64,000 nt of DNA from assembly GCF_014084045.1 (NCBI RefSeq), contig NZ_CP043732.1, forward strand, positions 1,240,001 through 1,304,000, given 5' to 3'. This document shows positions 16,667 to 25,563 of this stretch, piece by piece (the stretch's first letter is position 1; each line of letters starts with the position of its first letter). A model generated the notes under the pieces. It did no database searches and had not been told where the DNA came from. It was given only the letters and a program-made list of their open reading frames with translations. The stretch is from Microbacterium esteraromaticum. Its GTDB lineage: Bacteria; Actinomycetota; Actinomycetes; Actinomycetales; Microbacteriaceae. The position numbers were made by a program, and so were the translations under genes.

Positions 16667-17334
16667 GCGCCGCCTCCGCGGAAGAGTGCCGACGCTCCGG
16701 TGAGGGCTCCGAGCGGCGTCCCGTTTCGGACCGACTCCCGTAGCGAGAGGATCACCGGATCGGCGTCCAGCTCTGTGATCCGGCGGACGATCTCCTCGGC
16801 TTCGGCGCGCGGGATCACGCACAGACCGTCGGAATCGCCGAAGACGATGTCGCCAGGCATGACGACGACTCCGCCGACCGCGACGGGAACGTTGATGCGG
16901 CCTTCCAGCCCGAGGATCCTCGTCGTCAGCGAGCCCGGGCCCCGTGAGAACACGGGGAAGCCGAGGTCGATGATCTCGTCGACATCATTCGTCCGACCGT
17001 TCGAGACCGCTGCGATCGCCCCAGCGTCGAGGGCGATGCCTGCGAGAGTCCCCCCGAAGCTGGAGCGGTCGTCGTCTCCGGACTGATCGATGACGAGCAC
17101 GTCACCGGGGCGGATGTGCCGGAGTGCTTCGTGGACGGCCGTCGAATCCGCGTGCGGGATCTGCACGGTCAGAGCGGGACCGGCGAAGGCAGGGCTCGCC
17201 CCGATGGGCACGAGCCCGCGCACGAACCCGAAATCCGTCAGATGGCCGAGCGTGGCCGTCGATGAGCTGAGGAGCCGGGCGATCATCGCCGGATCGACGG
17301 CGGTCGACGCTGCGCCGAGGCGGAACGCGCTCAT
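16663..17334 (-). CDS. RraA / HMG-CHA aldolase-like protein with altered active-site motif
   Basis: A 223-residue protein starting at ATG 17334 with GGAGG seven bases upstream. The fold signature GDVLVIDQSGDDDRSSFGGTLAGIALDAGAIAAV matches RraA and 4-hydroxy-4-methyl-2-oxoglutarate aldolases. The usual DGxxRD motif reads NGRTND (residues 112-117). The substrate-binding Arg is therefore Asn116 and the first Asp is Asn112, while the metal-ligand Asp117 remains. Classical aldolase activity is doubtful; a different lyase or a binding role is possible. It is the first gene of the minus-strand operon. Confidence 0.8.
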   Translation of the reverse strand: MSAFRLGAASTAVDPAMIARLLSSSTATLGHLTDFGFVRGLVPIGASPAFAGPALTVQIPHADSTAVHEALRHIRPGDVLVIDQSGDDDRSSFGGTLAGIALDAGAIAAVSNGRTNDVDEIIDLGFPVFSRGPGSLTTRILGLEGRINVPVAVGGVVVMPGDIVFGDSDGLCVIPRAEAEEIVRRITELDADPVILSLRESVRNGTPLGALTGASALFRGGGA

Positions 17335-17604
17335 GCCGAGACCTCCGCGGGGACTCTCGCGCTTCCGGGATCCTTCAGCCTCCGCCTCATACGGCGCACG
17401 CCCTCTCATCATCGAAGTGTCAGTCGGTGGTCGATGCCATCCATGAGCGCCCAAGCCCCGGTGGTCAGACTTCGAACAGTATGAAAGAGCTTTTGTTCGA
17501 CGACAAACGTTTTTGTTACTGCACAAAACTGCGACCATTGAGGGACCTTCACCGCGCCAATAGAGTGATCGTGCCCAAGCCCCCTCGAATCCCGAGGGGA
17601 AATC
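17335..17604. promoter_or_regulatory. Divergent promoter region between catabolic operon and ABC importer
   Basis: 270 bp between RraA (minus) and the ABC ATPase (plus). A distinctly AT-rich stretch at 17480-17530 contains the tandem palindromes. Both operons must be read outward from here. Confidence 0.75.
17490..17526. promoter_or_regulatory. Tandem operator: two TTTGT-N6-ACAAA palindromes
   Basis: Palindrome 1 is TTTGT (17490-17494), six bases, ACAAA (17501-17505). Palindrome 2 is TTTTGT (17509-17514), six bases, ACAAAA (17521-17526). Their centres are exactly 20 bp apart, two helical turns, so dimers would bind on the same face. MocR regulators commonly bind paired sites in divergent promoters, and this operon encodes one. 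Confidence 0.75.
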
Positions 17605-19243
17605 ATGAACCGCGATTTTCGCGCGGCGCCTGAGCCTGTTCTGGACGTGCGCTCCCTGTCGATCGCCTACAGGGACACGCCCGTCGTCACCGATGTGTCG
17701 TTCGCCGTGCACGCGGGCGAGAAGCTCGCCATCGTCGGCGAGTCGGGCTCGGGCAAATCCACGCTCACCGGCGCGGTGCTCGGTCTGCTGCCGGCCACTG
17801 CCCGAGTCCGCGGGTCCATCACCCTCGCCGGCACCGAGGTCGTCGGCCTCGGGGAGCCCGCGATGCGCGGGCTTCGCGGAGACACCATCGCGTACGTGCC
17901 GCAGGACCCGATGTCGAATCTGAACCCGGGTGCACCGCATCGGAGCGCAGGTCGTCGAGGCAGGCGGAGTGCACCGCAGACTGCGCCCCGACGCGGCTCG
18001 GGCGCGTGCGCTCACAGCCCTGCAGAGCGCGGGCCTCGTCAATGCCGAATCCCGCTTCCGGCAGTACCCCCACGAGCTCTCCGGGGGTATGAAGCAGCGC
18101 GCACTCATCGCCATGGGCACCATCAACCGCCCACGCCTGCTGATCGCCGATGAACCGACGTCGGCGCTGGATGTCACCGTTCAGCGCGTCATCCTCGACA
18201 ATCTCGATCAGCTGGTGGCAGAAGCCGGAACGGCCGTGATCCTGGTGACCCACGACCTCGGGCTCGCCGCAGACCGGGCGGATCGGGTGCTCGTCATGCA
18301 CAGAGGCCGCGTCGTCGAGCACGGCGATTCGCGCGGCGTTCTCATCGCGCCTCAGGCCGACTACACGCGCGCGCTCGTCGCCGCCGCGCCTGCGAATCGG
18401 AGCGGCGACGGGGCTCCTCTGCCCGATCCGTCGGCGCCGGTCATCCTCTCCGTCGCTCACCTCGGCAAGACCTACCCCGCACGCGGACACGGTCGCCGGC
18501 GCACAGAGCCCGTGCACGCAGTCGACGACGTCTCATTCGCCGTCCGCCGCGGCCAGACGCTCGCGATCGTCGGCGAGTCGGGCTCGGGCAGGAGCACGGC
18601 GGCGAGCATCGCGCTCAAGCTGCTCGAGCCGACCACGGGCGATGTCCGGTTCGACGGAGAGGACGTCACCGCGCTGAAGGGGCGCGAGCTGCTCGCCTAC
18701 CGGCGCCGCGTCCAGCCGATCTTCCAGGACCCGTATGCATCGCTCGATCCGATGGCGACCATCGGCCAGATCCTGACTGAGCCGCTGCGTGCCTTCCGCA
18801 TCGGGGACGCCGCGTCGCGGCGGGTGCGCGTCCGGGAGCTTCTGGAGATGGTCAGGTTGCCCCAGGACATCATCGAGCGGTCTCCGAACGAGCTGTCCGG
18901 AGGACAGCGGCAGCGCGTGGCCATCGCCAGGGCGCTGGCTCCTGAGCCCGAGCTCATCGTCTGCGACGAGCCCGTCTCCGCACTCGATGTGCTCGTGCAG
19001 GCGAACGTCCTGGAGGTCATGCAGCGGATCCAGCAGGAGCTGGGCGTGGCCTACCTCTTCATCTCGCATGACCTCGGCGTCGTCGAACAGATCGCTCACG
19101 ATGTCGTCGTGATGTCCGGCGGCCGCGTCGTCGAGGCGGGACCGACACGCGACGTCTTCTCGAACCCTCAGGCGGCCTACACCCGCGAGCTGCTCGAAGC
19201 CGTTCCCGGCCGAGCCGTGCTCGTCGGTCACCGGTCGTCCTGA
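17605..19243 (+). pseudogene. Peptide-type ABC transporter double ATPase, frameshifted near 17928
   Basis: Conceptually a 545-residue fusion of two DppD/DppF-like ATPases. The first half starts at ATG 17605 with Walker A GESGSGKST and Q-loop QDPMSNLNP. It then shifts frame at the GGG run 17928-17930. Removing one G restores NPVHRIGAQ and continues through ELSGGMKQR and LLIADEPTSALD. The second half has Walker A GESGSGRST (Lys replaced by Arg), Q-loop QDPYASLDP, ELSGGQRQR and VCDEPVSALD. As read, the first domain is cut off. Either the importer is dead or the base is a sequencing error. The Arg in the second Walker A is a separate oddity that may weaken ATP hydrolysis there. Confidence 0.85.
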
Positions 19244-19305
19244 CCCCGGCATCGACACAGCCGATCCACCCCACCCAACCCGATACCGATCACGAAAGAG
19301 AGACC

Positions 19306-20916
19306 ATGAAGTCATCGACACAACGGCGCCACCGCCTGGTCGTCGCCACTGCCGCAGCCGCGGGCGTGGCGCTGGCGCTGAGCGCCTGCTCCGCATCGCC
19401 CGGAGAGGCCGGCGTCAGTGGCGACGCCATCCTCACCGTAGGCATCCAGAAGCCCACGAGCCTCATCCCGGGCAACAGCTCGGGACTGTTCGCCAATACG
19501 GTCGTCGGCGCCCTCTTCGACGGGCTGGTCGACTACGACCCGGACACAGGCGAGGTGCGCAACCTCGTGGCGAAGTCGATCGAGACCGACGACCAGAAGG
19601 TCTGGCGCATCACGATCGCCGACGGATGGACGTTCCACAACGGCGAAGCCGTGGATGCGGAATCCTTCGCCCGCGCATGGAATGCCGCCGTCGATCCCGA
19701 CAACGCGTGGGCGCAGGGCGACCAGTTCTCGAACATCGAAGGCTACGACGCGGTGGCTCCTGCCGAGGGCGAGCCGACCGCGGAGACGCTGAGCGGCGTC
19801 GTCGTCGAGGACAGCAGCCACCTCACGGTCACGCTGAAGGCGCCGAACAGCCAGTTCCCCTACCTGCTCGGCAGGCCGTACTACTCCCCCATCCCCGCGG
19901 AGGCTCTGACCGACGCTGAGGCGTTCGCGCAGCAGCCCATCGGGAACGGACCGTACAGGCTCTCCGAGCCCTGGACGGGAGGCGACCAGATCCCCACCGT
20001 CGTCTTCGACGAGTATGCGGGGACCGCACCGGCGAACGACGGTGTGACCTTCCGGATCTACACGGGGAACGACGTCGCCTACACCGACTACCAGGCGGGT
20101 GCGGTGGACATCGTCACCCTCAACCCCGCGGACATCCCTCAGGCGGAGGCAGCCGCGCCCGATCTGGTGCGTCGCATGGCAGTGGACGACTGGCGCAACT
20201 ACCTCAGTCTTCCGACCTACCTGCCCGGGTACGACAACGCCGACATCCGTCGGGCGCTGTCGATGGCGATCGACCGGCAGGCGATCATCGACTCCCTTCT
20301 CGACGGAGAGGCGCATGTCGCCACCGACTACGACATCCCGGCGAGTGTCGGCTACCGCGACGACGCATGCGGCGCGGACTGCGAGTTCGACCCTGAAGAG
20401 GCCAAGAGGCTGTGGGACGCGGCAGGCGGCATCGACGGCGAGCTCGCGATCACCTCGGTGACAGGCACCGGCCGTGAGGTGTGGGCGGAGGCGATCGCCA
20501 ACCAGTGGTCGAAGACGTTCGGCGTCGACGTGAAGATCAAGCAGGTCGCGTCGGAGAACACCTGGTCGGGCATTCTCGGCAAAGAGGTGCAGACGCCCGT
20601 CGCGCTGGGCGCACCCGCGAACTACCCCTCGCCGCTGGACACGCTCGGACCGTCGTACTCCTCCCACGGCAGCGTGAACGGATCGTTCTACGCGAACCCG
20701 GAGTTCGACTCCCTTCTCGACGCCGCCGCGGGCGCGCCGGGGCTCGATGAGCAGCTGGCGCAGTACGCCGCGGCGAAGGATCTGCTGGTGAGGGACACCG
20801 CCTCGATCCTGCTGTGGACGTACCCGAGCACCTTCGCCGTGTCGGAGCGCGCATCATCCTGGGTCCCGGACCCGTTCAACAAGGGCCAGTTCGCCGGCGT
20901 CGAACTCGCCGGCTGA
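19306..20916 (+). CDS. ABC transporter substrate-binding lipoprotein, family 5 (peptide/opine type)
   Basis: A 536-residue protein with a lipoprotein signal: basic start, hydrophobic core and lipobox ALSAC with Cys28 as the lipid site. The mature part has the SBP_bac_5 layout, including LFDGLVDYDPDTGEV, GWTFHNGEAVDAESFARAWN and a late VSERASSWVPDPFNKGQFAGVEL. These proteins bind peptides, opines or similar amphipathic molecules and deliver them to DppB/C-type permeases. It follows the ATPase gene by 62 bp. A 12-bp-arm hairpin follows it before the permeases. Confidence 0.92.
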   Translation: MKSSTQRRHRLVVATAAAAGVALALSACSASPGEAGVSGDAILTVGIQKPTSLIPGNSSGLFANTVVGALFDGLVDYDPDTGEVRNLVAKSIETDDQKVWRITIADGWTFHNGEAVDAESFARAWNAAVDPDNAWAQGDQFSNIEGYDAVAPAEGEPTAETLSGVVVEDSSHLTVTLKAPNSQFPYLLGRPYYSPIPAEALTDAEAFAQQPIGNGPYRLSEPWTGGDQIPTVVFDEYAGTAPANDGVTFRIYTGNDVAYTDYQAGAVDIVTLNPADIPQAEAAAPDLVRRMAVDDWRNYLSLPTYLPGYDNADIRRALSMAIDRQAIIDSLLDGEAHVATDYDIPASVGYRDDACGADCEFDPEEAKRLWDAAGGIDGELAITSVTGTGREVWAEAIANQWSKTFGVDVKIKQVASENTWSGILGKEVQTPVALGAPANYPSPLDTLGPSYSSHGSVNGSFYANPEFDSLLDAAAGAPGLDEQLAQYAAAKDLLVRDTASILLWTYPSTFAVSERASSWVPDPFNKGQFAGVELAG

Positions 20917-20922
20917 CGCGCA

Positions 20923-20956
20923 GGGCCCTCCCGATCCGCAGAGCTCGGGAGGGCCC
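20923..20956 (+). terminator. Intra-operon hairpin (attenuating terminator)
   Basis: Perfect 12-bp arms GGGCCCTCCCGA/TCGGGAGGGCCC around a 10-base loop, 6 bp after the binding-protein stop. There is no U-tract. Such structures often keep binding-protein mRNA more abundant than permease mRNA. Confidence 0.75.
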
Positions 20957-20974
20957 GACGTACAGGAGTCATCC

Positions 20975-21898
20975 ATGCATCCGTTCATCAACCGACTGCT
21001 CCAGGCCGTCGTCGTCTTCTTCGGCACGTCACTGCTGGTCTTCCTGGCGGTCTTCGCCCTCCCCGGCGACCCGCTCGGCACGCTCGCCGGTGACGCGCAG
21101 CTCACCGAAGCCGTGCGACGAAACCTCGAGCAGCACTACCACCTGGACCAGCCGGTCATCGTGCAGTACGGCCTCTACGTCTGGGGGCTGCTCCAGGGCG
21201 ACCTCGGCACGACGATAACCGGCGAGAGCGTCGGGTCGATCCTGGGGCATGCCTGGCCGATCACGGTCAAGCTCGCGCTGACCGCGTGGGTGATCGAGCT
21301 CATCGTCGGCATCGGCGTCGGAGCGATCGCGGCCGTGCGTCCCGGCGGCGTCATCGATCGCATCGCGACATCGATCACGATCGTGAGCCTCGCGGTGCCC
21401 ACGTTCGTCCTGGCGTTCTTCGCGCAGCAGGTGCTCGGCCTTCAGCTCGGATGGTTCCCCGTCGCAGGAGCGGGCGACGGGTGGCCCATGTCGTTCATCC
21501 TTCCCGCGGCCTGCATCGCGGCCCTCGGCGTCGGGCCGATCGCCCGGCTCACTCGGACCAGCATCCTGCAGACCGTGAACGCGGACTTCGTGCGCACGGC
21601 ACGATCGCGGGGCATCACCCCGTGGAGGCTGGGCACCCGTCACGTCCTGCGCAACGCCATGGTTCCCGTCGTCACGTATCTCGGCCTCGACCTGGGGTCG
21701 CTCTTCGGCGGGGCCGTCCTCGTCGAGGGGATCTTCAATCTGCCCGGCATCGGCCGGGCGCTCTTCACAGCGGTGAACACCCAGCAGGGCTCGGTGGTCG
21801 TCGGGATCGTGACGGCGGGCGTGCTCGTGGTGCTCGTCGCGAACCTGCTCGTCGATCTGCTGCACCGTGTTCTCGATCCAAGGATCTCTCATGTCTGA
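20975..21898 (+). CDS. ABC transporter permease, DppB/OppB type
   Basis: A 307-residue protein with about six helices. The N-terminus (FINRLLQAVVVFFGTSLLVFLAVFALPGDPL) is the hallmark of DppB-type permeases. The EAA-like loop ARSRGITPWRLGTRHVLRNAMVPVVTYLG contacts the ATPase. It overlaps the next permease by 8 bases. Confidence 0.92.
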   Translation: MHPFINRLLQAVVVFFGTSLLVFLAVFALPGDPLGTLAGDAQLTEAVRRNLEQHYHLDQPVIVQYGLYVWGLLQGDLGTTITGESVGSILGHAWPITVKLALTAWVIELIVGIGVGAIAAVRPGGVIDRIATSITIVSLAVPTFVLAFFAQQVLGLQLGWFPVAGAGDGWPMSFILPAACIAALGVGPIARLTRTSILQTVNADFVRTARSRGITPWRLGTRHVLRNAMVPVVTYLGLDLGSLFGGAVLVEGIFNLPGIGRALFTAVNTQQGSVVVGIVTAGVLVVLVANLLVDLLHRVLDPRISHV

Positions 21899-22799
21899 CA
21901 TCGCGTTCCTCGCCGAGGAGACCGCCGAAACCCGCGCGCCGCGCGGTGGGCGGGTCCTCCGTCGCCTCGCCGCCAACCCCGAGTTCTGGATCGGCGCTGT
22001 GCTCGTGGCGTTCTTCCTCCTGATCACCGTCTGGCCCGCCAGCGTCGCGGGCCTCTTCGGGCACGGCGACCCGCGCGAGTGCGATCTCTCGTTCTCGCGA
22101 CGCCCGCCGGATCCTGCGGCTGGGCATCCCTTCGGCTTCACGGTGCAGGGGTGCGATCTGTACGCGAGCGTCGTGCACGGCGCGGCCAACTCGATCACCG
22201 TCGGCATCGTCGTCACACTGGGCACGGCGCTCATCGCGATCGTGCTCGGAATGCTCGCGGGCTACCTGGGCGGATGGGTCGACACCCTGCTGTCGAGGAT
22301 CTCAGAGGTCGTGGTGTCGGTGCCGCTGCTTCTCGGTGCCGTGCTCGTGCTCAACTCCATCGAGGCGCGCAACGTCTGGTTCGTCTCGGCCGTGCTGATC
22401 GCATTCTCGTGGCCGGCCGCGATGCGCGTGATGCGCACGTCGACGATCTCGATCCGCGCTCGGTCGTTCGTGACGGCGGCCAAGGCGCTCGGTCTGCCGA
22501 CCTGGCGGATCCTGCTGTCTCACGTCATCCCGAACACGGTGGGCCCGGTGATCGTGCTGGGAACGCTGCAGGTCGGTGCGGTGATCGCCAGCGAGGCCGC
22601 GCTCACCTACCTCGGAATCGGCCTGCAGGCTCCGGCTCTGTCGTGGGGGCTGCAGCTCTCGCAGGCCGAGGCGTACTTCGCCGACGCCCCGCACCTGCTC
22701 TACTTCCCCGCCGGGGCGCTCACTCTCGCGGTGGGAGGTTTCGTGCTGCTGGGCGAGGCCGTGCGCCAGGCCGGGTTCCACTCGTCGAACGGGGCCTGA
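21891..22799 (+). CDS. ABC transporter permease, DppC/OppC type
   Basis: A 302-residue protein. The start ATG 21891 overlaps the end of the dppB-like gene; an upstream in-frame ATG at 21867 is less likely because it lies deep inside that gene. An N-terminal helix precedes about five more. The EAA loop is FVTAAKALGLPTWRILLSHVIPNTVGPVIVL. Last gene of the importer operon, convergent with the following minus-strand gene. Confidence 0.92.
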   Translation: MSDIAFLAEETAETRAPRGGRVLRRLAANPEFWIGAVLVAFFLLITVWPASVAGLFGHGDPRECDLSFSRRPPDPAAGHPFGFTVQGCDLYASVVHGAANSITVGIVVTLGTALIAIVLGMLAGYLGGWVDTLLSRISEVVVSVPLLLGAVLVLNSIEARNVWFVSAVLIAFSWPAAMRVMRTSTISIRARSFVTAAKALGLPTWRILLSHVIPNTVGPVIVLGTLQVGAVIASEAALTYLGIGLQAPALSWGLQLSQAEAYFADAPHLLYFPAGALTLAVGGFVLLGEAVRQAGFHSSNGA

Positions 22800-22808
22800 C
22801 CGCCCCGC

Positions 22809-23510
22809 TCAGCGGGAAGCCCGAGCCTGCGCACGCCTGCGCGACCACCAGACGACGCCGGCGCCGACCGCGATGATCGCCACGGCGATGCCGACGATGT
22901 ACCCTGCCACGCCCAGGTAGCCGCCCGGCGTGAGGTGCGGGTTGAGGAAGGGATACGGGTACCAGTACGCGTCGCCGGTGCCGGGCGACGTGATCAGGTT
23001 CGCGCGCACCAGGGTGTACACGGCCCAGACGATGGGGAACGCCGCGATCGTCGCGAGGGCCGGCCAGCCCAGCATCCGCCGCTTCGGCGCGAACAGCACG
23101 TCGGCCAGCAGGAAGAGCGGGATGATCACGTGCAGCACCTCGTTCGACCAGGGCACGGTCGAGCCCTGCGGCAGCTCGATCCCTCGCAGCAGCAGGTTGT
23201 AGACGATGCCCGTGGTGATCATGTACGTCGCGACGCAGGCGAGCGTCACGGCAAGCCATCGGGGCTCGCGCGTGGCATCCCGCCCCGTCGTCCAGGCCCA
23301 CACGGCCGCGACGGCCAGCACTACAGCCGCCGCCAGGTTCGACAGCACGGTGAAGAAGCTGAAGAAGTTCACCACGACGGTCGGCAGGTGCCCGCCCCAC
23401 GCCGTGGTCGATCCAATCGCGATGGTCAGAGTGAGGATGAGCTGGGCGATGATCGCCGCAAAGCCGAGGAGGGATGCTGCGAGTCGGCCCCACGGCCACC
23501 AGGTCGTCAT
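22809..23510 (-). CDS. Pr6Pr-family integral membrane protein
   Basis: A 233-residue protein with about six helices and the family-like segments FFSFFTVLSNLAA, WSNEVLHVIIPLFLLADVLFAP and YWYPYPFLNPH. Pr6Pr proteins are widespread in actinobacteria and distantly related to FAR-17a/AIG1 membrane proteins; their function is not settled. It is a stand-alone gene. A short CCCGCT/AGCGGG hairpin lies in the 9-bp gap to the convergent permease gene. Confidence 0.82.
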   Translation of the reverse strand: MTTWWPWGRLAASLLGFAAIIAQLILTLTIAIGSTTAWGGHLPTVVVNFFSFFTVLSNLAAAVVLAVAAVWAWTTGRDATREPRWLAVTLACVATYMITTGIVYNLLLRGIELPQGSTVPWSNEVLHVIIPLFLLADVLFAPKRRMLGWPALATIAAFPIVWAVYTLVRANLITSPGTGDAYWYPYPFLNPHLTPGGYLGVAGYIVGIAVAIIAVGAGVVWWSRRRAQARASR

Positions 23511-23545
23511 GCTCGAATGCTAGCGAGCAGGCGGTCCGGTTCGCG

Positions 23546-24469
23546 TCAGGTGCGCCGTCGCCACCGCGTGCGCGTCACGAGCACGCCGAGCAGGCACAGG
23601 GCGCCGCCGAGCAGCATCAGGGGCGTCGGCACCTCGCCGAGGATCAGCCACGACAGCAGGATCGCGATCGCCGGCACGACGTACGTGGTCGCCGAGGTCT
23701 GCCCTGCGGTGCTGCGCTGCAGCACGTACGCCCAGGTGGTGAATGCGATCGCGGTGGGGAAGATGCCGAGGTAGATCACCCACAGCGTCGCGTCGAGCGG
23801 CGCGGTCTGCAGTGCCCCGACGAGACTGCCCGTCCACGGCAGCAGGGCGACGGTGCCCGCGGCCGCTCCGAGCCACGTGAGGGTGGTCGAATCGGCGCCC
23901 GAGGTCAGCAGGTGCTTCTGCAGCAGGGTGCACCCCGCGTACATGACGGCGGCGAGCAGGGCCAGCAGAAGACCGGTGACGTCGAGCCCGGCATCCGTTC
24001 GCGAATTCATCCCGATCAGCACGACGCCGGCGAAGGCGATCGGCGCGCCGATCAGCAGCGGCCGCGGGAAGCCCTCTCGCAGGAACAGTCCGCTGAAGAC
24101 CACGACCATGAGCGGCGCGAGGTTGACCACCATCGCCGCTGTGCCCGCGTCGAGCGTGAGCTCGGCGGCGTTGAGCGCCACGTTGTACACGCAGAACCAG
24201 CCGATGCCCCAGACCGCGACGAGCCACCAGTGCCGCCGCTGCGGGAGGCGGATGCCCTGCCGCCACGCGATCAGGCCCAGCGCGACGGTGCCGACGCCCA
24301 TCCGCAGCAGCGCGAGCGCGCCGGGGTCGTAGTGCGGTCCTGCGCCGCGGATGCCGATGAAAGCGGATGCCCAGAGCACGACCGTCACGAGGGCGGCGAG
24401 CAGCACGAGCGATCCGCTCGGGCGCGGTGCGGAGGGAGCGGAGTCGATCAGAGGATCCGGTGCGGGCAT
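23546..24469 (-). CDS. EamA/DMT-superfamily transporter
   Basis: A 307-residue protein with ten predicted helices in two EamA repeats. The first starts LLAALVTVVLWASAFIGIRGAGPHYDPGALALLR; the second repeats the pattern (LLLALLAAVMYAGCTLLQKHL). ATG 24469 is the best start visible, but its GGAGG abuts the ATG, so initiation slightly downstream is possible. DMT carriers export amino acids, nucleobases or other metabolites. Substrate unknown. Confidence 0.88.
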   Translation of the reverse strand: MPAPDPLIDSAPSAPRPSGSLVLLAALVTVVLWASAFIGIRGAGPHYDPGALALLRMGVGTVALGLIAWRQGIRLPQRRHWWLVAVWGIGWFCVYNVALNAAELTLDAGTAAMVVNLAPLMVVVFSGLFLREGFPRPLLIGAPIAFAGVVLIGMNSRTDAGLDVTGLLLALLAAVMYAGCTLLQKHLLTSGADSTTLTWLGAAAGTVALLPWTGSLVGALQTAPLDATLWVIYLGIFPTAIAFTTWAYVLQRSTAGQTSATTYVVPAIAILLSWLILGEVPTPLMLLGGALCLLGVLVTRTRWRRRT

Positions 24470-24534
24470 CCTCCGATCGTGGCAGGTGGCACCGACATCT
24501 CTCGAGCGGCGGGGACGGGCGATGGTCCACGGAC

Positions 24535-24553
24535 TCAAGCGGTCAGCGCTTGA
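24535..24553. promoter_or_regulatory. Operator TCAAGCG-N5-CGCTTGA (copy 1) upstream of acetyl esterase
   Basis: A perfect 7-bp-arm palindrome. It is followed at once by a -10-like TATGCT (24554-24559), with ATG nine bases after that. The same geometry is seen at 28050-28074. Probable site for the IclR regulator of this locus. Confidence 0.8.
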
Positions 24554-24567
24554 TATGCTCTGGTGCT

Positions 24568-25533
24568 ATGGCATTGACCGACCTTCCCCTGGATCAATTG
24601 CGGGCCTTCCGACCAGAAGTGGCCGAGCCTGATGATTTCGATCAGTTCTGGTCGCGCACTCTTTCCGAGTCGCGTGCGCTCGCGGGTGATCCCGCCGTCC
24701 GTTCGGTGAATGGCCCGATCACCGAGGTCGTCGTCGAGGACCTCACGTTCACGGGCTTCGCGGGCGAGCCGATCCACGGCTGGATCATCCGCCCCCGCAC
24801 CGCTACCGCTCTGCCGGCAGTGGTGGAGTACATCGGGTACAACGGCGGTCGCGGCGCACCGAGTGATCATCTGAAATGGGCGGCCTCCGGATATGTGCAC
24901 GTCGTCATGGACACGCGGGGGCAGGGCAGTGGCTGGGGATCGGGCGGGCGCACCCCCGATCCCCATGGCTCGGATCCGGCTGTTGCAGGATTCATGACAC
25001 GTGGCATCTCGCATCCTGACGGCTACTTCTACCGCCGGGTCTTCACCGATGCGGTGCTGCTGATCGATGCCGTGAAGACTCTGCCGTTCGTCGATCCCGC
25101 GAGGATCGCGGTCACCGGAGTCAGCCAAGGCGGAGGTATCAGTCTCGCGGCGGCCGGCCTGCATGCCGGCGTACGCGCCGTCCTGCCGGACGTGCCATAC
25201 CTCTGCCATTTCCGGCGTTCCGCGACCATCGCGACCCAGTTCCCATTCCGAGAGATCGAGCGCTATCTCTCTGTCCACCGTGATCGGGTGGATGCCGTGT
25301 TCGACACCCTGTCCTACTTCGACGGCGTGAACTTCGCACGGCGGATCGTCGCCCCGGCGCTGTTCTCGGTCGCGTTGATGGACGACATCGTCCCGCCGTC
25401 CGGCGTGTTCGCGGCGTTCAATCACTGCGCGTCGTCGGATGCCGAGATCGAGGTGTACGAGTTCAACGGCCACGAGGGCGGGCAGGCGGTGCAGTGGGCC
25501 AGGCAGGCCGATTGGCTCCTGGGGCGGATCTGA
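24568..25533 (+). CDS. Acetyl xylan esterase / cephalosporin-C deacetylase family esterase
   Basis: A 321-residue protein of the AXE1 family (carbohydrate esterase 7). The nucleophile is Ser186 in GVSQGGG, the acid lies in LMDDIVPPS (Asp272/273) and the base is His302 in GHEGG. The conserved RGQG segment is at about residues 117-120. It removes acetyl groups from sugars or oligosaccharides, likely in the cytoplasm as no signal peptide is seen. The start ATG 24568 has no Shine-Dalgarno, while a -10-like TATGCT sits 8 bases upstream, so the mRNA is probably leaderless. The shared operator ties it to the PL8 lyase locus. Confidence 0.9.
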   Translation: MALTDLPLDQLRAFRPEVAEPDDFDQFWSRTLSESRALAGDPAVRSVNGPITEVVVEDLTFTGFAGEPIHGWIIRPRTATALPAVVEYIGYNGGRGAPSDHLKWAASGYVHVVMDTRGQGSGWGSGGRTPDPHGSDPAVAGFMTRGISHPDGYFYRRVFTDAVLLIDAVKTLPFVDPARIAVTGVSQGGGISLAAAGLHAGVRAVLPDVPYLCHFRRSATIATQFPFREIERYLSVHRDRVDAVFDTLSYFDGVNFARRIVAPALFSVALMDDIVPPSGVFAAFNHCASSDAEIEVYEFNGHEGGQAVQWARQADWLLGRI

Positions 25534-25563
25534 GTTCCCGGCAGGAGCCGATCGGCCCGCCAG

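Noticed and set aside
16663..18177. RraA-like protein with a 280-residue N-terminal extension
   Set aside because: The extension is antisense to the ABC ATPase and crosses the divergent operator. ATG 17334 has a good ribosome site and the family N-terminus.
17605..19243. Programmed ribosomal frameshift in the ABC ATPase
   Set aside because: The site is a short GGG with no slippery heptamer or stem evident, and ABC fusions of this type are not known to use frameshifting. A mutation or sequencing error is simpler.
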